Source of the DNA: Caballeronia megalochromosomata
GTDB taxonomy: Bacteria; Pseudomonadota; Gammaproteobacteria; Burkholderiales; Burkholderiaceae
Direction: 5' to 3'
DNA: 64,000 bases
Assembly: GCA_001580565.1 (NCBI GenBank)
Contig: LRBF01000057.1
Coordinates: 62,001 to 126,000 of the forward strand
Below, piece after piece: positions 1 through 8,294 of the stretch. The position numbers and the translations under genes are program-made. Each line of letters starts with the position of its first letter. Within the stretch, counting starts at the first letter, position 1. Below the pieces are notes generated by a model, which ran no database searches, was not told the origin of the DNA, and saw only the letters and a list, made by a program, of their open reading frames with translations.

Positions 1-117
1 GAATCGGCGGAACAGGCAGCCGCGCGCGAGGAAGAAGCGCGACAGGCGTCAAAGCGCCGTCGCACGAAGAAGACGGATACGCAGGACGAACCAGAGACAC
101 CGCCGCAGTCCGACTGA
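1..117 (+). CDS. C-terminal end of an unidentified protein (partial)
   Basis: Frame 1 is open from the window edge to a TGA at 115-117 and encodes 38 residues. The tail is highly charged, rich in Glu, Gln, Arg and Lys, with a KRRRTKK basic patch and an acidic Pro-containing end. It carries no recognisable fold. The protein it belongs to starts outside the window, so no function can be given. The next gene starts 38 bases downstream on the same strand, so co-transcription is possible. Confidence 0.5.
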   Translation, partial: ESAEQAAAREEEARQASKRRRTKKTDTQDEPETPPQSD

Positions 118-155
118 GCCTGCGCATTGCACAACGAACAAGGAGACACCTTACG

Positions 156-1097
156 ATGAAGACCCGCGAAACCGAAGGCATGCTGCTCGGCCTGATCGGC
201 GTCGTCATTTTCAGCCTGACGCTGCCGATGACGCGCATCGTCGTCGCGGAGGTGCATCCGCTGCTGAACGGCCTCGGACGCGCGCTCGTCGCGGCGATTC
301 CGGCCGCCGCCCTGCTCGCGTGGCGTCGCGAAAAGCTGCCGACCTGGGCGCAGGTCAAAAGTCTCGCGGTGGTCGCGCTCGGCGTGATCATCGCGTTTCC
401 GGTGTTTTCGGCGTGGGCGATGAAGACCGTGCCCGCATCGCACGGCGCGGTCGTGAACGGTTTGCAGCCGTTGTGTGTCGCGATCTATGCCGCGTGGCTC
501 TCGCACGAACGGCCGTCGAAAGCGTTCTGGGCGAGCGCGGTGGCGGGCAGCGCGATCGTCGTCGCCTTTGCGTTGCAGGCGGGCGGCGGCGGGCTGCAGG
601 CGGGCGATCTGCTGATGCTCGTCGCGGTCGGCATCGGCGCGCTCGGTTACGCGGAAGGCGCGCGGCTCGCGCGTCAGATGGGCGGCTGGCAGGTGATCTG
701 CTGGGCGCTCGTGCTCTCCGCGCCGTTCCTGTTGCTGCCGGTCGGCTGGCTCGCGTGGGCGCAATTGTTCGGCAGCCATGCGACGCATCCCGAACCGCTC
801 GCCCTCAAGACGTGGCTCGCGTTCGGCTATGTCACGCTGTTCTCGCAATTCATTGGTTTCTTCGCGTGGTACGCCGGGCTCGCGATGGGCGGCATCGCGC
901 GCGTCGGACAAGTGCAGCTTCTCCAGATCTTCTTCACGATGGCGTTCTCCGCGCTCTTCTTCGGCGAGCATGTGAGCACGTCGACGTGGCTGTATGCGGC
1001 CGCCGTCATCGTGACCGTCGTACTCGGCCGCAAGGCCTCCGTGCGTCCAGGGCCGCAACCGGCAGTGGTCGCGGCGGGCACGACGCACGCAAGATGA
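156..1097 (+). CDS. EamA/DMT family transporter (RhaT/YdcZ-like exporter)
   Basis: A 313-residue inner-membrane protein with about ten hydrophobic segments arranged as two repeats of five, the normal layout and length of drug/metabolite transporter (EamA) proteins. The first repeat begins with the typical GLIGVVIFSLTLPMTRI segment. The second contains YVTLFSQFIGFFAWYAGL and a late QLLQIFFTMAFSALFFGE segment typical of the family. The start is preceded by an AAGGAGA ribosome site. Substrate cannot be read from sequence. It lies 62 bases ahead of an aminotransferase gene, so amino-acid or related metabolite export is a reasonable but unproven guess. Confidence 0.85.
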   Translation: MKTRETEGMLLGLIGVVIFSLTLPMTRIVVAEVHPLLNGLGRALVAAIPAAALLAWRREKLPTWAQVKSLAVVALGVIIAFPVFSAWAMKTVPASHGAVVNGLQPLCVAIYAAWLSHERPSKAFWASAVAGSAIVVAFALQAGGGGLQAGDLLMLVAVGIGALGYAEGARLARQMGGWQVICWALVLSAPFLLLPVGWLAWAQLFGSHATHPEPLALKTWLAFGYVTLFSQFIGFFAWYAGLAMGGIARVGQVQLLQIFFTMAFSALFFGEHVSTSTWLYAAAVIVTVVLGRKASVRPGPQPAVVAAGTTHAR

Positions 1098-1159
1098 CGC
1101 ACTCGCGCGATAATTGCGGATCGCCGTTAGACATCACCCAGAGACAACCGAGGCATTTC

Positions 1160-2356
1160 ATGAATCAAGCCGATCTCCGCGCCACGCCGTGGCAACTCTC
1201 CGAACGCGCCCGCAAGCTCACCAGTTCGGCGATTCGCGAAATCCTGAAGGTCACGGAACGGCCGGAAGTCATTTCCTTCGCGGGTGGACTGCCCTCGCCC
1301 GCGACGTTTCCCGTCGAGGAAATGCGCCACGCCTCGGAACGCATCCTGCGCGATCAGCCCGCCGCCGCGCTCCAGTACAGCGCGACCGAAGGCTACATGC
1401 CGCTGCGCGAATGGGTCGCGGCGCGCTATTCCGTGAACGGCGCGCATATCCGCCCGTCGCAGGTGCTCATCACGACCGGCTCGCAGCAGGCGCTCGATCT
1501 GCTCGGCAAGACGCTCGTCGATCCGGGCAGCCGCGTGCTGGTCGAAACGCCGACGTATCTCGGCGCGCTGCAGTCGTTTTCGCTCTTCGAACCGCACTAC
1601 GTGCAGGTGCCGACCGATGAGTCCGGCCTGATCCCCGAAGCGCTCGATGCCACGCTCACCGCGCACGCACGCCTGCTTTACGCGCAGCCGAACTTTCAGA
1701 ACCCGACCGGCCGGCGCCTTCCGCTCGAGCGCCGCCGCGCGCTCGCCGCGTTCGCGCAGAACGCGTCGTTCCCCGTGATCGAGGACGATCCCTACGGCGC
1801 GCTCGACTACGCCGGCGCCCCGCTGCCGACAATGCTCTCGATGGCGCCCGCGCACATCGTGCATCTCGGCTCGTTCTCGAAAGTGCTGGCGCCGGGCCTG
1901 CGCGTGGGCTACATCATCGCGCCCGAGGAATTGCACTTCAAACTCGTGCAGGCCAAGCAGGCAACCGATCTGCACACGCCGAGCCTCACCCAGCGCATCG
2001 TCTACGAGGTGGTCAAGGACGGTTTCCTCGATCGACATGTGCCGACCATCCGCGCGCTCTATCGCGACCAGTGCGAGGCGATGCTCCACGCGCTGGAACG
2101 CCACATGCCCGCCGGCGTCGAATGGAACCGGCCGGAAGGCGGCATGTTCGTGTGGGTGAAGCTGCCGCGGCACATCGACTCGATGAAGCTGCTCGAGCAG
2201 GCGATCGCGCAGCATGTCGCCTTCGTGCCGGGCGGTCCGTTCTTCGCGAACGAGGCCGAGTCCAATACGATGCGCCTGTCGTTCGTGACGGTTCCGCCCG
2301 CGACGATCGACGAAGGCGTGGCGAAGCTCGGCGCGCTGATTCGCGCGAGCGTCTGA
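1160..2356 (+). CDS. PLP-dependent class I/II aminotransferase (2-aminoadipate/LysN type)
   Basis: A 398-residue fold-type I aminotransferase. Visible landmarks are SFAGGLPSPATFP near the N-terminus, YSATEGYMPLREW, TTGSQQALDLLGK (cofactor phosphate region, about residues 106-117), NFQNPTG with Asn181, IEDDPYG with the pyridine-nitrogen Asp around 209-210, and SFSKVLAPGLRVGY with Lys241 as the Schiff-base lysine. The pattern matches the stand-alone MocR-like/2-aminoadipate transaminase group rather than a GntR fusion, because there is no N-terminal HTH. I place the start at the Met before NQADLRATPW because homologues begin there; the open frame extends further upstream only by chance. Substrate is uncertain. 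Confidence 0.85.
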   Translation: MNQADLRATPWQLSERARKLTSSAIREILKVTERPEVISFAGGLPSPATFPVEEMRHASERILRDQPAAALQYSATEGYMPLREWVAARYSVNGAHIRPSQVLITTGSQQALDLLGKTLVDPGSRVLVETPTYLGALQSFSLFEPHYVQVPTDESGLIPEALDATLTAHARLLYAQPNFQNPTGRRLPLERRRALAAFAQNASFPVIEDDPYGALDYAGAPLPTMLSMAPAHIVHLGSFSKVLAPGLRVGYIIAPEELHFKLVQAKQATDLHTPSLTQRIVYEVVKDGFLDRHVPTIRALYRDQCEAMLHALERHMPAGVEWNRPEGGMFVWVKLPRHIDSMKLLEQAIAQHVAFVPGGPFFANEAESNTMRLSFVTVPPATIDEGVAKLGALIRASV

Positions 2357-2412
2357 ATTTTCGGGGCGCGAGTCCGCCCTTTCATCCCGTTTCCAGTTAC
2401 GAGGAGCAACCG

Positions 2413-2874
2413 ATGGCATCCAATGTGTACGACAAGCTGAAGGAACTCGGCATCGAACTGCCCGTCGCGGGCGCGCCCGCCGCCGCTTACGTGATGAGCG
2501 CGCAAAGCGGCAACACGGTGTATCTCTCCGGGCACATCGCGAAGAAGGCTGGCCAGGTGCATGTCGGCAAGCTCGGCGACAACATCACCACCGAAGAAGG
2601 CAAGGCCGCGGCGCGCAGCGTCGCCATCGACCTGATCGCGACGCTGCACGCGCATGTCGGCGATCTGAACAAGGTGAAGCGCATCGTCAAGGTGATGAGC
2701 CTCGTGAACTCGACGTTCGAGTTCACCGAGCAGCACATCGTCACGAACGGCGCGTCGGAACTCATCGCGGAAGTGTTCGGCGATGCGGGCAAGCACGCGC
2801 GCTCGGCGTTCGGCGTGGCGCAGATTCCGCTCGGCGCGTGCGTCGAGATCGAGTTGATCGCGGAAGTCGCATAA
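2413..2874 (+). CDS. RidA/YjgF-YER057c-UK114 family protein
   Basis: A 153-residue RidA-superfamily protein, slightly longer than the roughly 130 of classical RidA. It keeps the family core: SAQSGNTVYLSGHIAKKAGQVHVGKLG, a TTEEGKAAARSVAIDLIATL helix, and the C-terminal HARSAFGVAQIPLGACVEIELIAEVA segment. The ARS arginine corresponds to the catalytic Arg of RidA that deaminates reactive enamine/imine intermediates made by PLP enzymes. A GAGGAG ribosome site precedes the ATG. It follows the PLP aminotransferase by 56 bases on the same strand, which fits a role in clearing imines made by that enzyme. The longer subfamily has less certain chemistry. Confidence 0.85.
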   Translation: MASNVYDKLKELGIELPVAGAPAAAYVMSAQSGNTVYLSGHIAKKAGQVHVGKLGDNITTEEGKAAARSVAIDLIATLHAHVGDLNKVKRIVKVMSLVNSTFEFTEQHIVTNGASELIAEVFGDAGKHARSAFGVAQIPLGACVEIELIAEVA

Positions 2875-2902
2875 GGCGCGTCTCCCGTCTCGCCAGGCGA
2901 AA

Positions 2903-2931
2903 CCCGACGCGCTCAGGCCGTCGGGTTTTTT
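2903..2931 (+). terminator. Rho-independent terminator after the RidA-like gene
   Basis: A 7-bp stem CCCGACG (2903-2909) pairs with CGTCGGG (2919-2925) and is followed at once by six T residues. It lies 29 bases past the RidA-like stop codon and closes the aminotransferase-RidA transcription unit before the PhzF gene. Confidence 0.8.
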
Positions 2932-2956
2932 GTATCTTCAGCAGGTCAATACGCTC

Positions 2957-3847
2957 ATGTCCTCACGCACCGTCCAGTTCAAGCAGGTCGACGTCTTCAC
3001 GCCGGTTCCGTTCAAGGGCAATCCGCTCGCGGTCATCTTCGACGCCGAAGGTCTGACGACGCAACGCATGCAGGAAATCGCGCGCTGGACCAATCTGTCG
3101 GAGACGGCGTTCCTGATGCCGCCGACCGATCCGCGCGCCGACTATCGCGTGCGCATCTTCACGACGGCGCTCGAGTTGCCTTTCGCCGGCCATCCGACGC
3201 TCGGCAGCGCGCACGCGCTCATCGACAGCGGCTACACGCCCAAAACGCCCGGCCGCCTCGTGCAGGAATGCGGCGTCGGGCTCGTGACGCTCGCCGATCG
3301 CGGGAACGGCGAGTGGGCGTTTGCCGCGCCCCCTGCAACCATCGCGCCGCTGACCGCGGAGCAGAACGAACGGCTCGCCAGCGCGCTCGCGCCCGCGGTA
3401 ATCGATTTCAGCGCGCCGCCCGCCGCCGTCAACAACGGCGCGCCCTGGCTCGTCGTGCGCGTGAAGGACGCGGCGCAATGTCTCGCGCTGTCGCTGCAAG
3501 GCCGCGCGCGCGAGTCGCTCGAAGCGCTCGTCGCGGAAGTGGGCATGCATGGCATCGCAGTCTATGGCCCGCATGAAACCGGCGGACCCGCGACGTTCGA
3601 GCTGCGCGTGATCCTGCTCGGCGCGGAGAATATCGAGGATCCGGTGACCGGCAGCGCGAACGCGGCGCTCGCGACGCTGCTGACCACGCAGAACAGGCGG
3701 CCGGGCGCTTCATACACGGTGCGCCAGGGCACGGCGCTCGGCCGCGACGGTCGCGTCAGCATCACCTACGACGACGCGGCCGACGGCGCACCGATCTGGA
3801 TCGGCGGCGCTTCGGTAACTGTGATCGACGGCACATTCTGCATCTGA
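2957..3847 (+). CDS. PhzF family phenazine biosynthesis-like protein/isomerase
   Basis: A 296-residue PhzF-fold protein (two-domain diaminopimelate epimerase-like). Seen are the N-terminal FKQVDVFTPVPFKGNPLAVIFDA strand-loop, the WTNLSETAFLMPP motif with Glu49 (the catalytic acid position in PhzF), FTTALELPFAGHPTLGSAHAL, and the second-domain IEDPVTGSANAAL glycine loop. These are all diagnostic. There are no phenazine genes nearby, so this is one of the many stand-alone PhzF paralogues whose substrate is unknown. The ATG at 2957 gives the usual N-terminus; the frame runs 27 bases further up into the preceding terminator, which argues against an earlier start. Confidence 0.85.
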   Translation: MSSRTVQFKQVDVFTPVPFKGNPLAVIFDAEGLTTQRMQEIARWTNLSETAFLMPPTDPRADYRVRIFTTALELPFAGHPTLGSAHALIDSGYTPKTPGRLVQECGVGLVTLADRGNGEWAFAAPPATIAPLTAEQNERLASALAPAVIDFSAPPAAVNNGAPWLVVRVKDAAQCLALSLQGRARESLEALVAEVGMHGIAVYGPHETGGPATFELRVILLGAENIEDPVTGSANAALATLLTTQNRRPGASYTVRQGTALGRDGRVSITYDDAADGAPIWIGGASVTVIDGTFCI

Positions 3848-4254
3848 AACAATGACCTACGCGCCGCCGGGAGGCCGCGCGTATACCCCCAAGCGCCGCC
3901 CCTTTCTTAATCCCGGAGGCTTCGCTAATATCTGAACAATCGGGGGATCAGAACGCACACGCGGTTCGCATCGGCGGAGGCTATGCTTCGTGAGGATGAG
4001 CCGCTTGCACCGCAGCGCAAACGTATGCCGCTAGCGACACCGGATGCTCGCCGAACGGCCGTTGCGCTGCCTCTTGACGTGGATCGGGACGTGGATCGGG
4101 TCTCGGAGAAACAAGCCGCCGATCATCCGCTGCGCGCCGCGCACGGTATATTCACTCGTTTCGGCCGAACGCCTCAAACCATGTATCGCTTCATCCACTT
4201 CGCGCAGTTCGCAGCACGCCACGCGCCACGCGACCGGGCGCGCACGGACGCCCC
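3848..4254. other. Gene-free stretch upstream of the GGDEF-EAL gene
   Basis: About 400 bases without a convincing gene. Frames open here have composition and lack of ribosome sites typical of chance frames in GC-rich DNA. The stretch contains an exact 12-bp tandem repeat (4076-4099) and presumably the promoter of the downstream cyclase/phosphodiesterase, but I cannot point to a clear -35/-10 pair. Confidence 0.4.
4076..4099. repeat. 12-bp exact tandem repeat
   Basis: The unit GACGTGGATCGG occurs twice head to tail (4076-4087 and 4088-4099). It lies about 155 bases upstream of the GGDEF-EAL start. It could be a slippage duplication or a paired regulator site; nothing decides between them. Confidence 0.6.
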
Positions 4255-6684
4255 ATGAAGCGCACGCGCTCCCACGTCTTGTCCGACACCATCCTCGGCG
4301 CGCCGGCGGCGCGGCGTCGGCGCGCGCTCCTCGCGATTCCCGTGCTCGGCACCTTCGTGCTCGTGCTTCTGTGGGCGGTGATCTTCGCCCGGCTCTCCGT
4401 CGAGCGCGAAGCGACGACGCACGAATCGATGGCTTCCGCCGCCATCCTCTCGTCGGCGCTCGAACAGCACACCATCAAGGCGATCCATCAGGTCGACCAG
4501 ATTACCCGCTTCGTCAAATACGAGTACGAGAAGTCACCCGACAACTTCGATCTGATCGCCACGGTCGAGAAAGGTGTCGTGCAGAGCGACACGCTCGTGC
4601 AGGTCTCGCTGATCGACGAATACGGTACGCTCATCGCCAATACGTCGGACCCGCATCCTAAGCCGATCGACCTGTCCGATCGCGAGCACTACAAGATCCA
4701 CGCACATTCGAACGACGACCTGCTCTACATCAGCCGCCCGGTGCGCGGGCGCGTGTCGGGCCTGTGGACGCTGCAGATCACGCGGCGGCTCAATCATGCG
4801 GACGGCTCGTTCGCTGGCGTCGTGGTGGTGTCGGAAGATCCGGCCTATTTCACGAGCGATTTCTACAACGTCGCGTCGATCGGCCGCGAAGGCGTGATCG
4901 CGGTCGTGTCGGACAACGGCTCCGTGCTCGCGCGCAGCACGGGCGGCAACCTCGCCGAGAGCGCCGCGGCGAGCTCCGCCGCGAAAGGCAACGCGCACGG
5001 CGCACCGGCGGACCGCCCGCACGCCGCGTTCAGCGCGAGCGGCGTCTATCCGACGACGGAGCACGCGTCCGGCATCTATGTTGATCCGATCGATCATGTG
5101 AAGCGCATCGTCTCGTACCGGCATATCGATGGCTATCCGCTCGGCGTGCTCGTCGGTCTCTCCGAACGCGAGGAGATGATCGACTACAACCACACGCGCA
5201 ACGTCTATCTGCTGATGGCGAGCTTCATCTCGCTCGCGATGCTCGGCTTCTTCGCGGTGGCGACGGGTCTTATCGGCAAGCTGCTCGGGCGCGAGCGCGA
5301 GATGACGCATCTCGTCGAATACGACCTGCTCACCGGCCTGCGCAACCGCTACTCCACGCTGCGCGCGCTCAGGCAGGACGTGGCGCAGCCGGAGAACATC
5401 GGGCGCCTCGCGCTGCTCTTCATCGACCTCGACAATTTCAAGACGGTCAACGATACGCTCGGCCACAATGCCGGCGACATCGTCCTGCAGATGACCGCGT
5501 CGCGGCTCGCGGAGACGGTCGGGCAAAGCGGTACGCTCTCGCGCATCGGCGGCGACGAGTTCGTGGTCGTCGTGAAGGGCGATGACGTGGAACAGCGCGC
5601 CGTCACGCTCGCCAACGATATCGCGACGATGTTCGCCACGCCCTTCGACGTGCGCGGCAGCGCGTTCGTGCTGCATGCGAGCATCGGCATCGCGCTCTTC
5701 TCGGTATCGAACGAAAGCGAGATCGATCTGCTGAAGAAGGCCGATCTCGCGATGTACAGCGCGAAGGACGCGGGCCGGAACTGTTATCAGTTCTATTCGC
5801 CGCAGTTGTCGCATCGCGCGGATCATCTGATGAAGTGGGAGCAGCAACTGCGCGTCGCCCTCACGGAACAGCAACTCTTCCTCGTCTATCAGCCGAAGAT
5901 CGATCTCACGCGCCGCTGCATCACCGGCTTCGAGGCGCTCGTGCGCTGGAATCATCCGCAGCACGGGCTCATTCCGGCCAACGAGTTCATTCCTGTGGCG
6001 GAATCGACCGGACTCATCGTCGCGGTCGGCGATTTCGTCATTCACACGGCATGCATGCAACTCGCGCAATGGCAGCGCGATGGTTATACGGGGCTGTCGC
6101 TTGCCGTGAACATCTCGGCCGTGCAGTTCTGGCGCGGCGACTTGCTGGAGACGGTCGCGCGCGCGATCGAGGCGAGCGGCATTGCGCCCGACAAGCTCGA
6201 ACTCGAAATCACCGAGACGGTGATGGTCGAGTATCCGGAGCTCGTGCAGGAGAAGATCGTCGCGTTGAAGCGCCTGGGCGTGCGCATCGCGCTCGACGAC
6301 TTCGGCACGGGGTATTCGTCGCTGTCGTATCTGAACCGGTTCTCGGTCGATACGCTCAAGGTCGATCGCTCGTTCGTCCAGGCCATTCCGGAGGACCGCA
6401 GCGTGTGCGTGATGGTGTCGGCGATCATCAACCTCGCGCGTTCGCTGGGACTGACGGTGGTCGTCGAAGGGACCGAACGGGAAGAGCAGATTACGTGGCT
6501 CGCGGCGCTCGGTCCGGTGGAAGCGCAAGGCTTCCTGTTCTCACGGCCCGTGCCGGCGGACGGCGTGCAGGCGCTGCTCGACCGCTTCGGCGTATGCGGA
6601 TGGCTGCGCGGACAGCCGCCGCGCTCGCGCAAGGATGTGGGCCGCGAATCGAACACAGCGCTCAGCGACGAGCGCGGCAGCTAG
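4255..6684 (+). CDS. Membrane GGDEF-EAL protein (diguanylate cyclase/phosphodiesterase)
   Basis: 809 residues. A first membrane segment lies at about 20-43 (ALLAIPVLGTFVLVLLWAVIFA), then a periplasmic dCache-like sensor of about 270 residues, a second membrane segment near 320-345, a GGDEF domain with intact GGDEF (RIGGDEFVVVV), and a C-terminal EAL domain. The EAL domain has EALVRWNH, NISAVQFW, ELEITETVM, DDFGTGYSSLSYL, KVDRSF and VVEGTE, so metal and catalytic acidic residues look intact. No RxxD inhibitory site sits just before GGDEF. It should make or break cyclic di-GMP in response to an extracytoplasmic signal; the balance of the two activities cannot be told from sequence. It ends one base before the convergent CopD-like gene. 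Confidence 0.9.
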   Translation: MKRTRSHVLSDTILGAPAARRRRALLAIPVLGTFVLVLLWAVIFARLSVEREATTHESMASAAILSSALEQHTIKAIHQVDQITRFVKYEYEKSPDNFDLIATVEKGVVQSDTLVQVSLIDEYGTLIANTSDPHPKPIDLSDREHYKIHAHSNDDLLYISRPVRGRVSGLWTLQITRRLNHADGSFAGVVVVSEDPAYFTSDFYNVASIGREGVIAVVSDNGSVLARSTGGNLAESAAASSAAKGNAHGAPADRPHAAFSASGVYPTTEHASGIYVDPIDHVKRIVSYRHIDGYPLGVLVGLSEREEMIDYNHTRNVYLLMASFISLAMLGFFAVATGLIGKLLGREREMTHLVEYDLLTGLRNRYSTLRALRQDVAQPENIGRLALLFIDLDNFKTVNDTLGHNAGDIVLQMTASRLAETVGQSGTLSRIGGDEFVVVVKGDDVEQRAVTLANDIATMFATPFDVRGSAFVLHASIGIALFSVSNESEIDLLKKADLAMYSAKDAGRNCYQFYSPQLSHRADHLMKWEQQLRVALTEQQLFLVYQPKIDLTRRCITGFEALVRWNHPQHGLIPANEFIPVAESTGLIVAVGDFVIHTACMQLAQWQRDGYTGLSLAVNISAVQFWRGDLLETVARAIEASGIAPDKLELEITETVMVEYPELVQEKIVALKRLGVRIALDDFGTGYSSLSYLNRFSVDTLKVDRSFVQAIPEDRSVCVMVSAIINLARSLGLTVVVEGTEREEQITWLAALGPVEAQGFLFSRPVPADGVQALLDRFGVCGWLRGQPPRSRKDVGRESNTALSDERGS

Positions 6685-6685
6685 T

Positions 6686-7144
6686 TCAGATACCGCGCGA
6701 CAACACCGCCGTGCCGATCGTCACCACGCCCAGCACGAGATTGATCACGACAAGCCGTCTCACGGTGCCGACCGCCCGCGCCCCGTCGGGCCAGTTCTGC
6801 GCCTGGACCGCGCGGCGGATACGCGGAAACACGGCGAAGCGGATATGGCCGAAGATCAGCATCATCACGATGCCGAGACCGGCCATCGCATGCAATGGCC
6901 ACGCCGCGTGAGCGCCGCCGAACTCCACGAGCAGGAAGCCGCCGGTGAGGAGAATCACGATCACCGCGGCCGCGACCCAATTGAAGAAGCGTGCGAAGAC
7001 CGACTCCCAGAGCGGCAGACGCAGTTGCGGCGCGAGATCGCCGAGCGCGGGACGCAGGCAGAAATGCGCGAAGACCATGCCGCCTATCCAAACGGCTACG
7101 CCGAGCAGATGCAGAAAGAGCGCCGCTTCGATGGCTTTGTTCAT
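6686..7144 (-). CDS. CopD-like four-helix membrane protein
   Basis: A 152-residue integral membrane protein with four hydrophobic helices: LFLHLLGVAVWIGGMVFAHF, FFNWVAAAVIVILLTGGFLLV, LHAMAGLGIVMMLIFGHIRF and LVVINLVLGVVTIGTAVL. The HLLGVAVWIGG start and paired histidines in the first and third helices resemble the CopD/YozB-type domain found in copper-resistance and haem-linked membrane proteins. No copper genes are adjacent, so the role is open. Its stop lies one base from the stop of the convergent GGDEF-EAL gene. The start is adjacent to the AT-rich promoter region of the divergent toxin-antitoxin pair. Confidence 0.75.
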   Translation of the reverse strand: MNKAIEAALFLHLLGVAVWIGGMVFAHFCLRPALGDLAPQLRLPLWESVFARFFNWVAAAVIVILLTGGFLLVEFGGAHAAWPLHAMAGLGIVMMLIFGHIRFAVFPRIRRAVQAQNWPDGARAVGTVRRLVVINLVLGVVTIGTAVLSRGI

Positions 7145-7149
7145 TATGT

Positions 7150-7186
7150 TTCGTTTATTTCGTTTTTCGTTTATTTCGAATAAGAT
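7150..7186 (+). promoter_or_regulatory. Candidate promoter/operator of the PIN toxin-antitoxin module
   Basis: This AT-rich patch in GC-rich surroundings holds a 13-bp direct repeat TTCGTTTATTTCG (7150-7162 and 7166-7178, spacer TTT). It also holds an overlapping inverted repeat TTATT-TCG-AATAA (7171-7183) and a TAAGAT that could be a -10 box (7181-7186). It sits 33 bases before the antitoxin start. Repeats at this place are what an autoregulating HTH antitoxin would bind. The assignment is inference from layout. Confidence 0.45.
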
Positions 7187-7218
7187 GGCGCTCTACGCTC
7201 ATTCAAACGGAGCACGCC

Positions 7219-7686
7219 ATGACACGAACTACCCATCCTGAAGTGAGCCTGCCGGTCGAACGCGAAATGCAAGCCGCAGTCGAGGGACAACGCACCCTTG
7301 CCACCTATCTGTCGACCGGTTTCAAGACACAGCGGATCCAGATCTTCGACGACAAGGACGAAGCGCATCAGATCGAGTTGCCGACATCAGCGCTGCGTCT
7401 TCTGGTCGATATCCTCGCCGAACTCGCCGATGGCAACGCCGTCAAGATCGTACCGGTTCATGCTGAACTGACGACGCAGGAAGCCGCTGACCTGCTCAAT
7501 GTTTCGCGCCCACATCTCGTCAAACTGCTGGACGCCGATGCGCTGCCGTTTCACAAAACCGGCAAGCATCGACGCATCCGCTTTGCCGATGTCATGCAAT
7601 ACAAGTCCGAGCGCGAACGCACTAGCGAAGAAGCGATGAAGGCACTTGCCGAGCAGGCACAGAGACTAGGAATGGACTACGAATGA
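7219..7686 (+). CDS. Excisionase-type HTH antitoxin of a PIN toxin-antitoxin pair
   Basis: 155 residues. The N-terminal half (about 1-85) has no familiar motif. Residues about 87-135 form a MerR/excisionase-like winged HTH (ELTTQEAADLLNVSRPHLVKLLDADALPFHKTGKHRRIRFADVMQYK). This is the DNA-binding module found in antitoxins that precede PIN-domain toxins. The stop overlaps the toxin start by four bases (ATGA), giving translational coupling. I chose the ATG at 7219 because the longer open frame upstream runs through the promoter repeats. Base composition is less GC-rich than its neighbours, which suggests acquisition. Confidence 0.8.
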   Translation: MTRTTHPEVSLPVEREMQAAVEGQRTLATYLSTGFKTQRIQIFDDKDEAHQIELPTSALRLLVDILAELADGNAVKIVPVHAELTTQEAADLLNVSRPHLVKLLDADALPFHKTGKHRRIRFADVMQYKSERERTSEEAMKALAEQAQRLGMDYE

Positions 7687-8258
7687 AGAGTTCCCGTTTC
7701 ATAGTCATATATGACGCTTGCGTGCTATATCCGGCTCCGTTGCGAGACTTTCTCATGTGGCTGGGCCTATCCGGTGAGTTCCGGGCCAGATGGAGCACAC
7801 AGATTCATGAAGAGTGGCAACGCAATCTCTTGAAGAACCGGCCCGACCTGACAAGAGCGCAAGTGGATCGGACGGCTGAACTGATGGACCTGGCGATTCC
7901 AGACGCGCTCGTCACCGGGCACGAAGACCTGATTGCCGGATTAAGCTTGCCTGACGAGAACGATCGCCACGTTCTGGCAGCGGCCATTCGCAGCAGCGCA
8001 AGCGTGATCGTCACGTTCAACGAAAAGGACTTTCCGAAAGAGGTGCTGAGCCCGTTCGGGATCGAGGCGCGACACCCGGACGCTTTCGTCGATGAACTCT
8101 TCGATCTCGCGCCGGCCGCCGTCATTCACGCGGCGCAACAGCAGCGCAAGCAACTGCGGCACCCGCCGATGGACGCGGAGCGGTTCATTGAAATCCTGCT
8201 GAAGCAGGGGCTTGTTCAGACGTGCAAAGCGCTCGCGATGTACAGGGCGATCTTGTGA
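7683..8258 (+). CDS. PIN-domain toxin (probable RNase)
   Basis: A 191-residue PIN-fold protein of the PIN_3-like group. It begins with IVIYDACVLYPAPLRDFL (Asp11), continues with STQIHEEWQRNL (Glu43/44), LPDENDRHVLAAAI (Asp94) and VIVTFNEKDFP (Asp116), the four acidic positions that bind metal for RNA cleavage. It then has a C-terminal extension of about 65 residues. All active-site acids are present, so the toxin looks intact. It is coupled to the HTH antitoxin by a 4-base overlap and ends 36 bases before the convergent parC. RNA target unknown. Confidence 0.85.
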   Translation: MKSSRFIVIYDACVLYPAPLRDFLMWLGLSGEFRARWSTQIHEEWQRNLLKNRPDLTRAQVDRTAELMDLAIPDALVTGHEDLIAGLSLPDENDRHVLAAAIRSSASVIVTFNEKDFPKEVLSPFGIEARHPDAFVDELFDLAPAAVIHAAQQQRKQLRHPPMDAERFIEILLKQGLVQTCKALAMYRAIL

Positions 8259-8294
8259 ACGCGACGCGGCCGGAACCACGTCGCGCTCACACCA

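Noticed and set aside
1114..1620. Alternative-frame protein inside the aminotransferase gene
   Set aside because: Overlaps the PLP enzyme in another frame and is Arg/His-rich without motifs.
3983..4258. 91-codon frame before the GGDEF-EAL gene
   Set aside because: No ribosome site, no protein-like pattern, and it contains the 12-bp tandem DNA repeat; probably chance.
4534..6528. 664-codon open frame opposite the GGDEF-EAL gene
   Set aside because: Antisense to an intact conserved gene, Arg/Asp/His-rich, no ribosome site or domain.
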